A DNA stretch of 64,000 nt from Mactra quadrangularis (Eukaryota; Mollusca; Bivalvia; Venerida; Mactridae). The stretch spans positions 19,366,232-19,430,231 of the forward strand of contig CM046299.1 of the NCBI GenBank assembly GCA_025267735.1, written 5' to 3'. Below are positions 46,746-58,345 of this stretch, in pieces; position 1 is the first letter of the stretch, and each line of letters starts with the position of its first letter. Position numbers and translations under genes: made by a program. The notes under the pieces are model-generated. The model saw only the letters and a list, made by a program, of their open reading frames with translations, had not been told where the DNA came from and did not search any database.

Positions 46746-48800
46746 GGGAGGACGGGATAAGTTGAGCATAGGGGTAAGATGAGCCACCCCCTCTCAGGCA
46801 GCTATAAAAACAAAACTATCATGAGACTATAATTAAAACATGTCTAGTAACATGGCATAAACTTTCCCCATATTGTTTTTGAGAAATGTACAGAAAAAAG
46901 TTTGTAAGGAGGAAATAGGTGAATTTTCTCCATATTTGTAAAAACTCTGAAAACTGATGTTTGCAAATTTATTTCTACAATCATTAAGTTAAAATATCAA
47001 TTTTGTATGTTGTTATGCAGCTTATGTACAGTATATGTCTACAAGCTCACAATAGACAAATAAGGAACTGAAGTATACACACTGTGTTCAAGCAATATTA
47101 CGGTAGGCTGTCAGTGACGGGGTAAGTTGGGCCAAGGGTGGCTCATCTTGCCCCTGCTATCTTACATGTCAGTATGTAATAGGGGTGTAACGGTTAACCG
47201 ATATACCGGTTAATATTGCAATACGACTTCTGACGGTTTTTAACCGGTTCGTTTTTCTCTGAACCGGTTTTTCTAGTAATGTTTCATACTGATTGTTTTT
47301 ATCAGAGTCTGAAATTTAAATGTTTAAATAAATGTAAAAATGTGTTCGGAAACTTGAAATATTTTTCGTAAAGTGAGAGAGTAATTACATCTGAATGTCC
47401 GTCCAAAACCTTTTTTCTAACTTATTCAAACATTTGCATAATACGTATAGATCATTTGAAAATACATCGATGTGCAATATTGATCAAATAAAGACGATGC
47501 ACGTGCATTAATTCATGCTATGCATGTATGCGCAAAATAACAATATGTATTGCAATATATTGCAATATATTGCAATACGGGTTTCATGTATTGCAATATA
47601 TTGCAATACGGTTTTTACGGTATTGTTACACCCCTAGTATGTAATATGAGAGTCATACTGATGAGTTATTTCATTTATAGCTTAACAAGAAGCAACCTGT
47701 ATCTACAGTTGGAGGACACAATTGGATTCGCAACGTTCAATTAATGATTTTCTGAGCCATAAACTATATGACCTTGGATTGAATTGCTCATCAAGTCGGA
47801 TAAAAACCTAAGATCTAGTCATCTACTCACTCATACAGAACTTTATTCTATTCTAGTTACTTATACATGTGTAATAGCTAATCGAATATTGTGATATGAC
47901 ATTTATCTGCTGTTACGATAATTTTCCTCTTATGTAGTAAGTAAGAAATTAAAAGAAAAAGGTCAATCTAGATCCCAATTGTGTGATGAAGCGGGCGTCT
48001 GATGCTGTTGCTGATGGTCACATCGTGTGTGAAGGAGCTAAATATTTTTTTCAATTGATAGAGTAAAACTTAAGTTATATTTGGAAAATAAAGTAGTTCA
48101 AGAACTTAATGGCTGTGATGCTGTGATTCTGTGACAGGGTTGTTCTCTCCTTGTATAAAACTCACAATTCGTAAATTACATTGCTAGAGTAGGTGCACTT
48201 GATGGACGGGTGTTTCTGTATAAAGTTACTAGAAATGTTGGAACAGATAAACCAGTATTATTTTGTTTCCTAACACAAATGTATGATAAAGCAGCCTTTG
48301 ATTTAAAAGATTTTCTGGTTGCCACAACATAATGATGCTACCAGTTATGTTTTTTATGTAAAATTATGTAGCAAGTTAGTCTGCTGTGTGAAAACTCGGC
48401 CTAAATTATTTCTAGACCCAACTTATCTTGACTATTTATATTGTAGAATGCTTGTGTAAAGTAACTTTTATTATAGGAATATCTAACAAGTGTGTATAGT
48501 TCGTTGCGCAAAGCATATAAAATCTATGTGTTTGACGAAATAATCTAAATTTGAGGAAATCCAAGTTCTACCTAAAATGTTCCTTATGATTTCTAAATTC
48601 TTATTAGAATAATATGTCTATTCTGTTTTATGTTCAGTATAAATGATAATTAAGTCTTAAGTGAAACATTATTCCAGTTAGATTTGTCTGTTTGCACCTA
48701 TAATTTTACCAAAGATCAACTTACCCCGTATGGCACAACTTACCCCGTAGGGTGGATCAACTTACCCCACATGTGGGGTAAGTTGAGCCATTTGACTAAC
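46744..48800. mobile_element. Candidate ~2 kb element with GGGGTAAGTTG subterminal motifs
   Basis: GGGATAAGTTGAGC, GGGGTAAGATGAGCC and GGGGTAAGTTGGGCC lie at 46756, 46772 and 47118 in plus orientation. CAACTTACCCC occurs three times at 48717-48770 in minus orientation, ending in a palindrome around ACATGT. No long frame is present and ends are not defined. It is interrupted by the hAT element at 47180-47636. Confidence 0.4.
47180..47636. mobile_element. hAT MITE with perfect 8-bp target duplication
   Basis: Flanked by GTATGTAA (47172-47179 and 47637-47644). Ends TAGGGGTGTAACGGT and ACCGT-ATTGTTACACCCCTA are inverted. The interior has an ACCGGTT-rich half and a tandem TATTGCAATA run. 457 bp, non-coding. 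Confidence 0.92.
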
Positions 48801-48831
48801 GTTTTTTAAACGTTAATGATGACTAACTGTG

Positions 48832-51800
48832 AATCCTAAGATTCGTCCCCTAATATTTTCGTACCCGAAAAAACCTGGATCGAAACGGTTTGGGGATGAA
48901 TCTTCGGATTCGTCCCCTTATTTGTTCGTACCCCAAAAAACTTGGGTCGAAATGGTTTGAGGACGAATCTTCGGATTCGTCCCAATATATATTCGTACCC
49001 TAAAAAAACCTGGGTCGAAATGGTTTGGGGACGAATGAAGATGTAAACAAAGATTCGTCCCGTAATATTTTCGTACCCCCAAAAAAACTTGGGTCGAAAT
49101 GGTTTGGGGACGAATCCGAAGATTCGTCCCCTAATGTTTTCGTACCCCCCAAAAAAACTTGGGTCGAAATGGTTTGGGGACGAATGTAAATGTAAACAAA
49201 GATTCGTCCCTTAATCTTTTCGTACCCCCAAAAAACTTGGGTCGAAATGGTTTGAGGACGAATCTTCGGATTCGTCCCAATATATTTTCGTACCCTAAAA
49301 AAACCTGGGTCGAAATGGTTTGGGGACGAATGAAGATGTAAACAAAGATTCGTCCCGTAATATTTTCGTACCCCCAAAAAAACTTGGGTCGAAATGGTTT
49401 GGGGACGAATCCGAAGATTTGTCCCCTATTGTTTTCGTACCCCCCCCAAAAAAAAACTTGGATCGAAATGGTTTGGGGACGAATGTAAATGTAAACAAAG
49501 ATTCGTCCCTTAATCTTTTCGTACCCCCAAAAAACTTGGGTCGAAATGGTTTGAGGACGAATCTTCGGATTCGTCCCAATATATTTTCGTACCCTAAAAA
49601 AACCTGGGTCGAAATGGTTTGGGGACGAATGAAGATGAAAACAAAGATTCGTCCCATAATATTTTCGTACCCCCCAAAAAACTTGGGTCGAAATGGTTTG
49701 GGGACGAATCCGAAGATTCGTCCCCGAACATTTTCGTACCCCCCAAAAAACTTGGGTCGAAATGGTTTGAGGACGAATCTTCGGATTCGTCCCAATATAT
49801 ATTCGTACCCTAAAAAAACCTGGGTCGAAATGGTTTGGGGACGAATGAAGATGTAAACAAAGATTCGTCCCGTAATATTTTCGTACCCCCAAAAAAACTT
49901 GGGTCGAAATGGTTTGGGGACGAATCCGAAGATTCGTCCCCTAATGTTTTCGTACCCCCCAAAAAAACTTGGGTCGAAATGGTTTGGGGACGAATGTAAA
50001 TGTAAACAAAGATTCGTCCCTTAATCTTTTCGTACCCCCATAAAAACTTGGGTCGAAATGGTTTGAGGACGAATCTTCTGATTCGTCCCAATATATTTTC
50101 GTACCCTAAAAAAACCTGGGTCGAAATGGTTTGGGGACGAATGAAGATGTAAACAAAGATTCGTCCCGTAATATTTTCGTACCCCCAAAAAAACTTGGGT
50201 CGAAATGGTTTGGGGACGAATCCGAAGATTTGTCCCCTATTGTTTTCGTACCCCCCAAAAAAAAACTTGGGTCGAAATGGTTTGGGGACGAATGTAAATG
50301 TAAACAAAGATTCGTCCCTTAATCTTTTCGTACCCCCAAAAAACTCGGGTCGAAATGGTTTGAGGACGAATCTTCGGATTCGTCCCAATATATTTTCGTA
50401 CCCTAAAAAAACCTGGGTCGAAATGGTTTGGGGACGAATGAAGATGAAAACAAAGATTCGTCCCATAATATTTTCGTACCCCCCAAAAAACTTGGGTCGA
50501 AATGGTTTGGGGACGAATCCGAAGATTCGTCCCCGAACATTTTCGTACCCCCCAAAAAACTTGGGTCGAAATGGTTTGAGGACGAATCTTCGGATTCGTC
50601 CCAATATATATTCGAACCCTAAAAAAACCTGGGTCGAAATGGTTTGGGGACGAATGAAGATGTAAACAAAGATTCGTCCCTTAATATTTTCGTACCCCTA
50701 AAAAACTTGGGTCGAAATGGTTTGAGGACGAATCTTCAGATTCGTCCCATAATATTTTCGTACCCCCCAAAAAACTTGGGTCGAAATGGTTTGGGGACGA
50801 ATCCGAAGATGAAAACAAAGATTCGTCCCAATATATTTTCGTACCCTAAAAAGACCTGGGTCGAAATGGTTTGGGGACGAATGAAGATGAAAACAAAGAT
50901 TCGTCCCGTAATATTTTCGTACCCCCCAAAAAACTTGGGTCGAAATGGTTTGGGGACGAATCCGAAGATTCGTCCCCTAATGTTTTCGTACCCCCCAAAA
51001 AAACTTTGGTCGAAATGGTTTGGGGACGAATGTAAATGTAAACATAGATTCGTCCCTTAATATTTTCGTACCCCAATAAAACTTGGGTCGAAATGGTTTG
51101 AGGACGAATCTTCGGATTCGTCCCCTTATATGTTCGTACCCCATAAAAACTGGGTCCAAACCGATTGGGGACGAATGAAGATGAAAACAAAGATTCGTCC
51201 CATAATATTTTCGTACCCCCAAAAAAACTTGGGTCGAAATGGTTTGGGGACGAATCCGAAGATGAAAACAAAGATTCGTCCCAATATATTTTCGTACCCT
51301 AAAAAAACCTGGGTCGAAATGGTTTGGGGACGAATGAAGATGAAAACAAAGATTCGTCCCATAATATTTTCGTGGCCCCCAAAAAACTTGGGTCGAAATG
51401 GTTTGAGGACGAAATCGAAGATTCGTTCCCTAATATTTTCGTACCAAAAAAAACTTGGGTCGAAATGGTTTGGGGACGAATGTAAATGTAAACAAAGATT
51501 CGTCCCCTAATATTTTCGTACCCCCAAAAACACTTGGGTCGAAATGGTTTGAGGACGAATCTTCGGATTCGTCCCTTATACTTTCGTACCCCCCAAAAAA
51601 CTGGGTCGAAACGGATTGGGGACGAAGGAAGATATAAACAAAGTTTCGTCCCCTAATATGTTCGTACCAAAAAAAACTGGTCGAAATGGTTTGAGGACGA
51701 ATCTTCGGATTCGTCCCCATATATTATCGTACCAAAAAACCTGGGTCGAAATGGTTTGAGGACGAATGAAGATGTAAATAAAGATTCGTCCCCTAATATT

Positions 51801-53160
51801 TTTGTACCCAAAAAAACCTGGGTCGAAATGGTTTGGGGACGAATGAAGATGTAAATAAAGATTCGTCCCCTAATATTTTCGTACCAAAAAAACCTGGGTC
51901 GAAATGTTTGGGGACGAATGAAGATGTAAACAAAGATTCGTCCGCCAATATTTTCGTACCACAAAAAAAACTTGGGTCGAAATGGTTTGAGGACGAATCT
52001 TCGGATTCGTCCCCTTATATTTTCGTACCCCAAAAACATGGGTCGAAATGGTTTGGGGACGAATGAAGATGTAAACAAAGATTCGTCCCCTAATATTTTA
52101 ACACCCCACACAACTTGGGTCGAAATGGTTCGAGGACGAATCTTCGGATTCGTCCCCTTATATTTTCGTACTCAAAAAAACCTGGGTCGAAATGGTTTGG
52201 GGACGAATGAAGATGTAAACAAAGATTCGTCCCCTAATATTTTCGTTTCCAAAAAAACTTGGGTCGAAATGGTTTGAAGACGAATCGTCGGATTAGTCCC
52301 CTTATAATTTCGTACCCAAAAAAAACATGGGTCGAAATGGTTTTGGGACGAATGGAGATGTGAACAAAGATTCGCCCCCTAATACTTTCGTACCCAAAAA
52401 ACCTTGGGTCGAAATGGTTTGAAGACGAATCGTCGGATTAGTCCCCTTATAATTTCGTACCCAAAAAAAACATGGGTCGAAATGGTTTTGGGACGAATGG
52501 AGATGTGAACAAAGATTCGCCCCCTAATACTTTCGTACCCAAAAAACCTTGGGTCGAAATGGTTCGAGGACGAATCTCCGGATTCGTCCCTTTATATTTT
52601 CAGACCCAAAAAACCAGGGTCGAAATGGTTTGGGGACGAATGAAGATGTACACAGATTCGTCCCCTAATATTTTCGTACCCCGAAAAACCTGGGTCAAAT
52701 GGTTTAGGGACGTATGAAGATGTAAACAAAGATTCGTCCCCTAATATTTTCGTACCCAAGAAAAACCTGGGTCGAAATGGATTGGGGACGAATGAAGATG
52801 TAAACAAAGATTCGTCCCCTAATATTTTCGTACCCTCCCAAAAAGTTGGGCTGAAATGGTATGAGGACGAATGTAGATGTAAACAAAGATTCGTCCCCTA
52901 ATCTTTTCGTACCCAAAAAAACTTGGGTCGAAATGGTTTGGGGACGAATGAAGATGTAAACAGATTCGTCCCGTAATATTTTCGTTCCCCAAAAAAACTT
53001 GGGTCGAAATGGTTTGAGGACGAATCTACGGATTCGTCTCCTTATATTTCCGTACCCAAACAAACCTGGGTCGAAATGGTTTGGGGACAAATTGAGATGT
53101 AAACTAAGATTTGCCCCAAATATTTTCGTAACCAGGAAAAATTTGGGTTCGAAATTTTTC
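48832..53160. repeat. Hairpin satellite array with 810 bp higher-order repeat
   Basis: About 58 tandem monomers built as AACTTGGGTCGAAATGGTTT, a stem, then TAATATTTTCGTACCCCC. Monomers are mostly 67-70 bp or 78-79 bp. The stem (G)GGACGAAT / ATTCGTCC(C) encloses TTCG or CGAA (short types, each closed by C-G) or a 16-nt loop GAAGATGTAAACAAAG (long type). Eleven monomers make a higher-order unit: 49091-49900 (810 bp) and 49901-50708 (808 bp) have the same order of lengths. Divergence rises towards the right end. Frames of 125-264 residues occur on both strands because few stops occur in the monomer; they have no recognisable fold and are not called as genes. Confidence 0.95.
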
Positions 53161-53186
53161 GTGGACGCATCAAAATTTAAACAAGG

Positions 53187-53455
53187 ATATAGCTCGTTTA
53201 GGATAACTTGAGACAAACGACTCGGTCTGTTTATATATTTGGGACTCAGGTATTACATAAAACAGGGAGGTCAGCTGATTTTGTGTAATGAAAGTATTAA
53301 ACATGTCTTGCGTGGAACGTGTGTTCTCATACTAAATTAATACAGCAAAAACACACTGATAATAGTCGATAATTACGTGTACTAAACTTAAATCCACCTG
53401 TGTATAAAAATGGTATCGTTGTATTTTGTCTCAAGTTATCCTAAACGAGCTATAT
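53187..53455. mobile_element. MITE with perfect 31-bp inverted repeats, inserted in the satellite edge
   Basis: 53187-53217 (starting ATATAGCTCGTTTAGGATAA) is the exact reverse complement of 53425-53455. Length 269 bp. Diverged satellite monomers resume on its right side (53460-53600). Interior non-coding. Confidence 0.9.
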
Positions 53456-53610
53456 GCCTCCAAATATTTATGTAGCCACAAATATGGGTTCGAAATAGCT
53501 AGGGGACGAATCAAATAGTATACAAATATGTCCCTTATTTTTCGAAACACGTAAATTAATATGTACGAAATAGCTAGGGGACGAATCCTTTTTAAATAAT
53601 AAAACAAAAA
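53456..53610. repeat. Decayed satellite monomers right of the inserted MITE
   Basis: GGGTTCGAAATAGCTAGGGGA and a second CGAAATAGCTAGGGGACGAA keep the CGAAAT...GGGGACGAATC core of the array. Confidence 0.75.
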
Positions 53611-53640
53611 CACATTTTTTTATATTTACTTGGGCAACTA

Positions 53641-54000
53641 ACATCTCAAGGACAAATCCGAGACAACTTGTTCAATATCAACAGACCAAATCTTATTAAG
53701 TACATGAAACTGGACAGCAAGCATCTCAAGGACAAACAGTCCGAGAAGACTTGTTTAATTTCAACAGAACACGCGTAAATGGACAACAAACATCTCAAGG
53801 ACAAAAAGTCCGAGACGACTTGTTTAATTTCAGCAGGACACGCGTAAATAGACAACAAACATCTCAAGGACAAAAAGTCCGAGATGACTTGTTTAATTTC
53901 AGCAGGACACGCGTAAATGGACAACAAACATCTCAAGGACAAAAAGTCCAAGACGACTTGTTTAATTTCAGCAGGGCAATCTTATATGGACAACATTCTT
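53641..54000. repeat. 69-bp tandem repeat (in-frame, 23 codons)
   Basis: CATCTCAAGGACAAA recurs at 53642, 53722, 53791, 53860 and 53929; the last three spacings are exactly 69 bp. The unit is open on both strands: plus NFSRTRVNGQQTSQGQK..., minus LSLRCLLSIYACPAEIKQV. No start context or homology supports a gene, so it is listed as a minisatellite. Confidence 0.85.
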
Positions 54001-54189
54001 CTACAGCAGTGATCGATAGTTTTACATTCACCAGCTTGATATGCTTGATTTTCCGTACTTCTGTTCATAAAAATCTGAAATAAAACAAACAAGAAAATTT
54101 AACTGACGTGTGATCATTTGAAGGATTAAACTATATTTTTTAAGCACGGATTTCAGTATCAAAACTTCAAACACACTTTCTCTAAATCT

Positions 54190-54600
54190 GATTAAATGAT
54201 TAAAACCCGATCTAAAATTTTCCGCTCGCATACTCGCTAATTTTGATCTGGCCTTTTCCAAACGAAGGTCACGTTCAGGCAACCATTTCTCATCATAATA
54301 TTCATGACAAAATTGTTATGATACGTAACTTGTTTACATCATCTACGTCACGCAATTTGAAATGAGCCGCCCAATCGTAGACTGTGAATAATACCGTTGT
54401 TAAATTAGCATGCAAAACTTGGTCTAAAAATAGAAATTACGAAATAAAAATGTGGTTAATAGTGTTTTCGTCTTGATGAAAGCTACGCATTGATTGGTCG
54501 AAACAAAGTTCATCTCGACATGACGTGAAAGTAGAGATCCTGTACGACAACGCTCGACGGGATATCTGTTTACGGAGATTGACTTTCTCTACAACCAAGG
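54190..54600. mobile_element. Family D repeat, copy 1
   Basis: About 400 bp starting GATTAAAACCCGATCTAAAA and ending near ACGGAGATTGA. Very similar to 55497-55885. The 84-residue minus frame here is repeat-derived. Confidence 0.8.
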
Positions 54601-55496
54601 TTAATTTTGTTTAATCGGATTAAAAAGTCTTATTCATGACAAATTATTAAGTCAACAGAAGGGCTAGTCTCAAAACTTCAAATAAGTTAAGTATACTAAG
54701 AAAGCATTCATATTCTATACATCAACCAAAGTGAGTCTTATAACTACCACTTTAAATTACTGCAAATTAGTACAAAGTGAAATGTAAAACCATACTTTTT
54801 AACACTGTTAAGTAAGTTCACTTAGAGCAGCATTTCCTAATTCATGATTTATAATTATCTAATGCTTTAACAGATCAGATGTACAAAGCTTGCAATCCTC
54901 AGTGAAAATTCAACTACTTACCAATTGGATTGCTTCAGATTTTATCAGGGGAAGATAACTGACTAAAGTCCCTAATTGTACAATACTTGATCAGGATAAC
55001 TTATGCTGCCAGTTGGGACAACTGAACCGATAGACAACACAACCCCACAACAACTCAATCTGTTAAAATTGATTTTTAATGTTATTCTAACTTTTTAAAG
55101 AGCTAAAAATTTCAAATCATCATTTCGCAATATCTTCCATTCACAATAAACTTATAATTATGAATAATACAGGATCAGCGTTGTCCACAGATTGAGTTGT
55201 CTCACAGGTTTGAATAGTTCCAACTTCAGGTTGAGCTGTCCATGAGTGGAGTTGCAATGGACCCTGACAAAACACAGCTACTAGTAGTCCATTCAATATA
55301 AATCAAAGAATAAAGAACATGTTCCTTACAGCTGAAATTTCTTATGATGAAGGTCTAAAGAATAGAGATTCATTGTTTTATTGTCACCATAACCATAACC
55401 ATCCATAACTTCACTAAAACATTCTAGTTCTGTAATAAAGAAGGGAGATAACTATCAATATAATAATGAACAAAAGTGAGCAATATTTCATACAAT

Positions 55497-55885
55497 CTGA
55501 TTAAAACCCGATCTAAAATTTTCTGCTCGCATACTCGCTATTTTACATCTGGCCTTTTCCAAACGAAGGTCACATTCAAGTGACCTTTTCTTATCATGAT
55601 ATTTATGACAAAATTGTTATGATACATAACTTGTTTACATCATCTACATCACACAATTTGAAATGAGCCACCCAATCGCAGACTGTGAATAATACCGCTG
55701 TTAAATTGGCATGCAAACCTTGGTCTAAAATTAGAAATTACGAAATCAAAATGTGATTAATAGCGTTTTCGTCTAGATGAAAGCTATGCATTGATTGGTC
55801 GATAAAAAGTTCATCTCGACGTGACCTTCCACGGAGAAAGTAGAGATCCTGTACGACAACGCTCTACAGGATCTCTGTTTAGGGA
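55497..55885. mobile_element. Family D repeat, copy 2
   Basis: Same orientation as copy 1, about 1.3 kb away; the CG dinucleotides of copy 1 are often TG/CA here, as expected of older methylated copies. Confidence 0.8.
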
Positions 55886-55909
55886 GATTGTATTTCATAG
55901 TACATGTCG

Positions 55910-55982
55910 CGAGTTAAGGGCAAGTTGGTCCTAACTCACTCTTTTCTTAAATTGAGTATCTGCCATTTTGTGCTAAAACCTG
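55910..55982. mobile_element. Family E mini-foldback, copy 3
   Basis: GTCGCGAGTTAAGGGCAAGTTGG-type left arm and TGCCATTTTGTGCTAAAACC right arm with CTAACTCACTCTTTTCTTAA between. Confidence 0.5.
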
Positions 55983-56009
55983 CGACATAATGTTCAATTT
56001 TGTCTGTCA

Positions 56010-56117
56010 GAGGCGTATACATTAACTCCACTGATTTAAATATAATTTTATCCATCAAAAGTACAGAAGTACTGTAGTGAATATTCAAATCAAAGGGGTT
56101 AATTTATGCACCACTGA
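56010..56117. mobile_element. Family F foldback MITE, copy 2
   Basis: GCGTATACATTAACTCCACT pairs with GGGGTTAATTTATGCACC; AGTACAGAAGTACTGTAGTG core shared with 31058 and 58229 copies. Confidence 0.7.
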
Positions 56118-56119
56118 AA

Positions 56120-57415
56120 ATTGAATAAAATTGAACAATAGTTTTCAATTCTAAATATTTACAGTTCAATTTTCAAAATTGTAATAAATGAACATAACAT
56201 AAAAATTAACTTTTGATGAGAAATTATCTCCCTTTGATATGGAAATTGTGTAAGTTTTAATTTCTCTAGACACTAAATAATAGTTTATAAAATTTAAGTA
56301 AATGACAAGGAGAAAATACTAAAAAATAAAATTAGAAACAAGTTTTGTGAGAAATTTACTGTAGTATAGTGTTGTATTAGGGAAACTCTACCCGAAATAT
56401 AACATTTTATTCCAAGTAATCTTTGAAGTTTCTCAATTGTTTCAATAAAGAAGATACATGTAGTTTTTAATAAACAAAATCTTGAGGTTTTTCTAATTAA
56501 TGAATTTCCAAAAGAGTAAAATTAAATATACATTATATGTAACAATTAAATAAACAATTATCATAAAATCGTTATTTAAATTTATCTTAATATTAAACTA
56601 TACATTTTAATCTGCAAAAAACAACTTTAAAAATAAATTGAGAACTAAAAGATGATTTTAATAACTCATAAAACAACTAAAATATTGTAACAGGGTCAAA
56701 TCTAGTTTTGTTTTATAAGGGAGATAATTCTGACTGTTTTAAGTTAGTTTTTAATAATACTACAGTGGTCTCCCTTGATATAAATTATTTCATGTTAAAT
56801 AATCATTATGTATTCAGAGTTAACGGGTTTCATTGAATTTGTTGAACTGTAAAGGTATATTGACTCTAGCAAGTTTTTCTTGTCATTTTAATCTTTGTCT
56901 TTATAAGCAACAGCTGAAATTTTCGCGACCTTTCCACCGGTGTATATAGTCATGTGATCTTCAAAATAAAAACTAACTCAATTTTCATTAAATTTTTGCA
57001 GCAGTCAAACAATAGAGCTGATTCAAATAAGGCATAAAATTACTATTAGATTTCCAATTCAAAAATGCCCAAATTAACTTATGAATTGTAATTTTCAACT
57101 TTAAGTTAGTCGCAAAAAATTAATTTTTGCACATAACCTAGTTTACTCTCTTCAATTTTTGTGCTAAGGATTTTTAGCTAATGGTCAATATTCACAAGAT
57201 CAACTGGGAATTCCTAGGGAAAAACATACCCTTGTTAACCTTATAAGTTGTTGCTGTAGACCACATGACTATAGACCCTGTATACTATGGGTTGATATGT
57301 TCACCATTCTCGTACCCAGAGTTTAGTAGGATTCTCAATACTTAGATTGAGAATATTAATAACCTCAGGGTACGGGAATGTATGTTCACATGTTGATTTG
57401 TCTTTACTAACAGAT
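56120..57415. other. Intergenic stretch, nothing coding seen
   Basis: Strongly A+T-rich. A short inverted pair (CTCGTACCCAGAG... / ...CCTCAGGGTACGGG) lies at about 57308-57376. No exon candidate. Confidence 0.5.
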
Positions 57416-57428
57416 CCAGTCCAGCATT

Positions 57429-57771
57429 TGGAACATCCTCAGCCATTCGCTACGAATAACCTTTCAGACATATTTAGGCGCCATTTTGAAACTATGTAAC
57501 CAAATGCACGATTGTTTAGGCGATGACTGAAGTTTCGTTTTTAGTCCATAAATTTGAAATTACTCATTTCAATAGTAACAATATTTGGTTCAATTTAAAA
57601 CAAATAAATATGTTTAGACAAAGATCCGTGTGTATATTACAAGAACTATTTTGTGTAACCGTTACGTGCTTCACCTCGGGTAAGTAGTAAAATCACCAAA
57701 ATCCAGTGAAGACCTCCCACAAATCCTTCTGAGATTATTCATTCATGAAAGGTCAAGGGTGTTCCAATGAG
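57429..57771. mobile_element. Family C element, copy 2
   Basis: Ends GCATTTGGAACATCC and GGTGTTCCAATG, interior near-identical to 45490-45845 (TTTAGGCGCCATTTTGAAAC, GTTACGTGCTTC). Flanking 9-mers match at 7 of 9 positions. It again lies just left of a family H copy. Confidence 0.7.
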
Positions 57772-57783
57772 AGTCCAGTTGTC

Positions 57784-57915
57784 ATTGGGCCTGTTGCCTA
57801 AGCCAATTGCTATGTATCACTTTGCCCTCTGGTACTCTCTATTTGATATCACATACTTTTTCCTTTTGGTGTAATAAAGGTTACATGGCACAAAGCCCTA
57901 CTTAGCAATATGGTT
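57784..57915 (+). mobile_element. Family H foldback, copy 3
   Basis: TTGGGCCTGTTGCCTAAGCC ... CACTTTGCCCTCTGGTAC folding on GTTACATGGCACAAAGCC ... TAGCAAT. Confidence 0.65.
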
Positions 57916-58228
57916 ATAAAACTGGCCCCATGTGTTGAGTTGTAGCAGAACAGTGGAGAATCTAAAGTTTCATGAGCTATCCGTTAAAACAACTACAATA
58001 AGCAAAATATACCTTTACATGTCTTTCTATCTTGTCACCAAAGAGCATACATTTGATCTACAATGTTACTGTCTCAAGTTTGACCATAGTCAAAGTGATA
58101 TGCTAGACATGCAGCAGACCTCCAAGAGAAATCCTGCAAAAATAAGACAAATAAAATGGTAAAATACTTCAGCAATTTACTCTCTTGTTTTATGTATTTT
58201 ATGTAACTACAGTTAAATTTCATTCAAC

Positions 58229-58345
58229 GCTTGGTGGAGCATACATTAATTCTGCAAATTTACATAGATATGGATAACTATTTTATCTATCATAAGAACA
58301 GAAGTACTGTAGTATGTATTTAAATACAAGGGGTTAATGTATATG
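58229..58345. mobile_element. Family F foldback MITE, copy 3
   Basis: GGAGCATACATTAATTCTGC left arm, GGGGTTAATGTATATGCC right arm, CAGAAGTACTGTAGT core. Confidence 0.65.

Noticed and set aside
49000..51720. Long frames on both strands (up to 264 residues) reading FVPKPFRPKFF / FVPPKNLGRNGLGTN repeats
   Set aside because: They are translations of the hairpin satellite: overlapping on both strands and several frames, without start context, splice sites or homology. Open because the monomer has few stop codons.
48832..53160. CRISPR-like look of regularly spaced palindromic repeats
   Set aside because: Spacers are not unique sequences but the same monomer parts, there are no cas genes, and the context is an animal genome.
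54028..54282. 84-residue minus-strand frame
   Set aside because: Lies mainly in a family D repeat whose second copy does not keep the frame.
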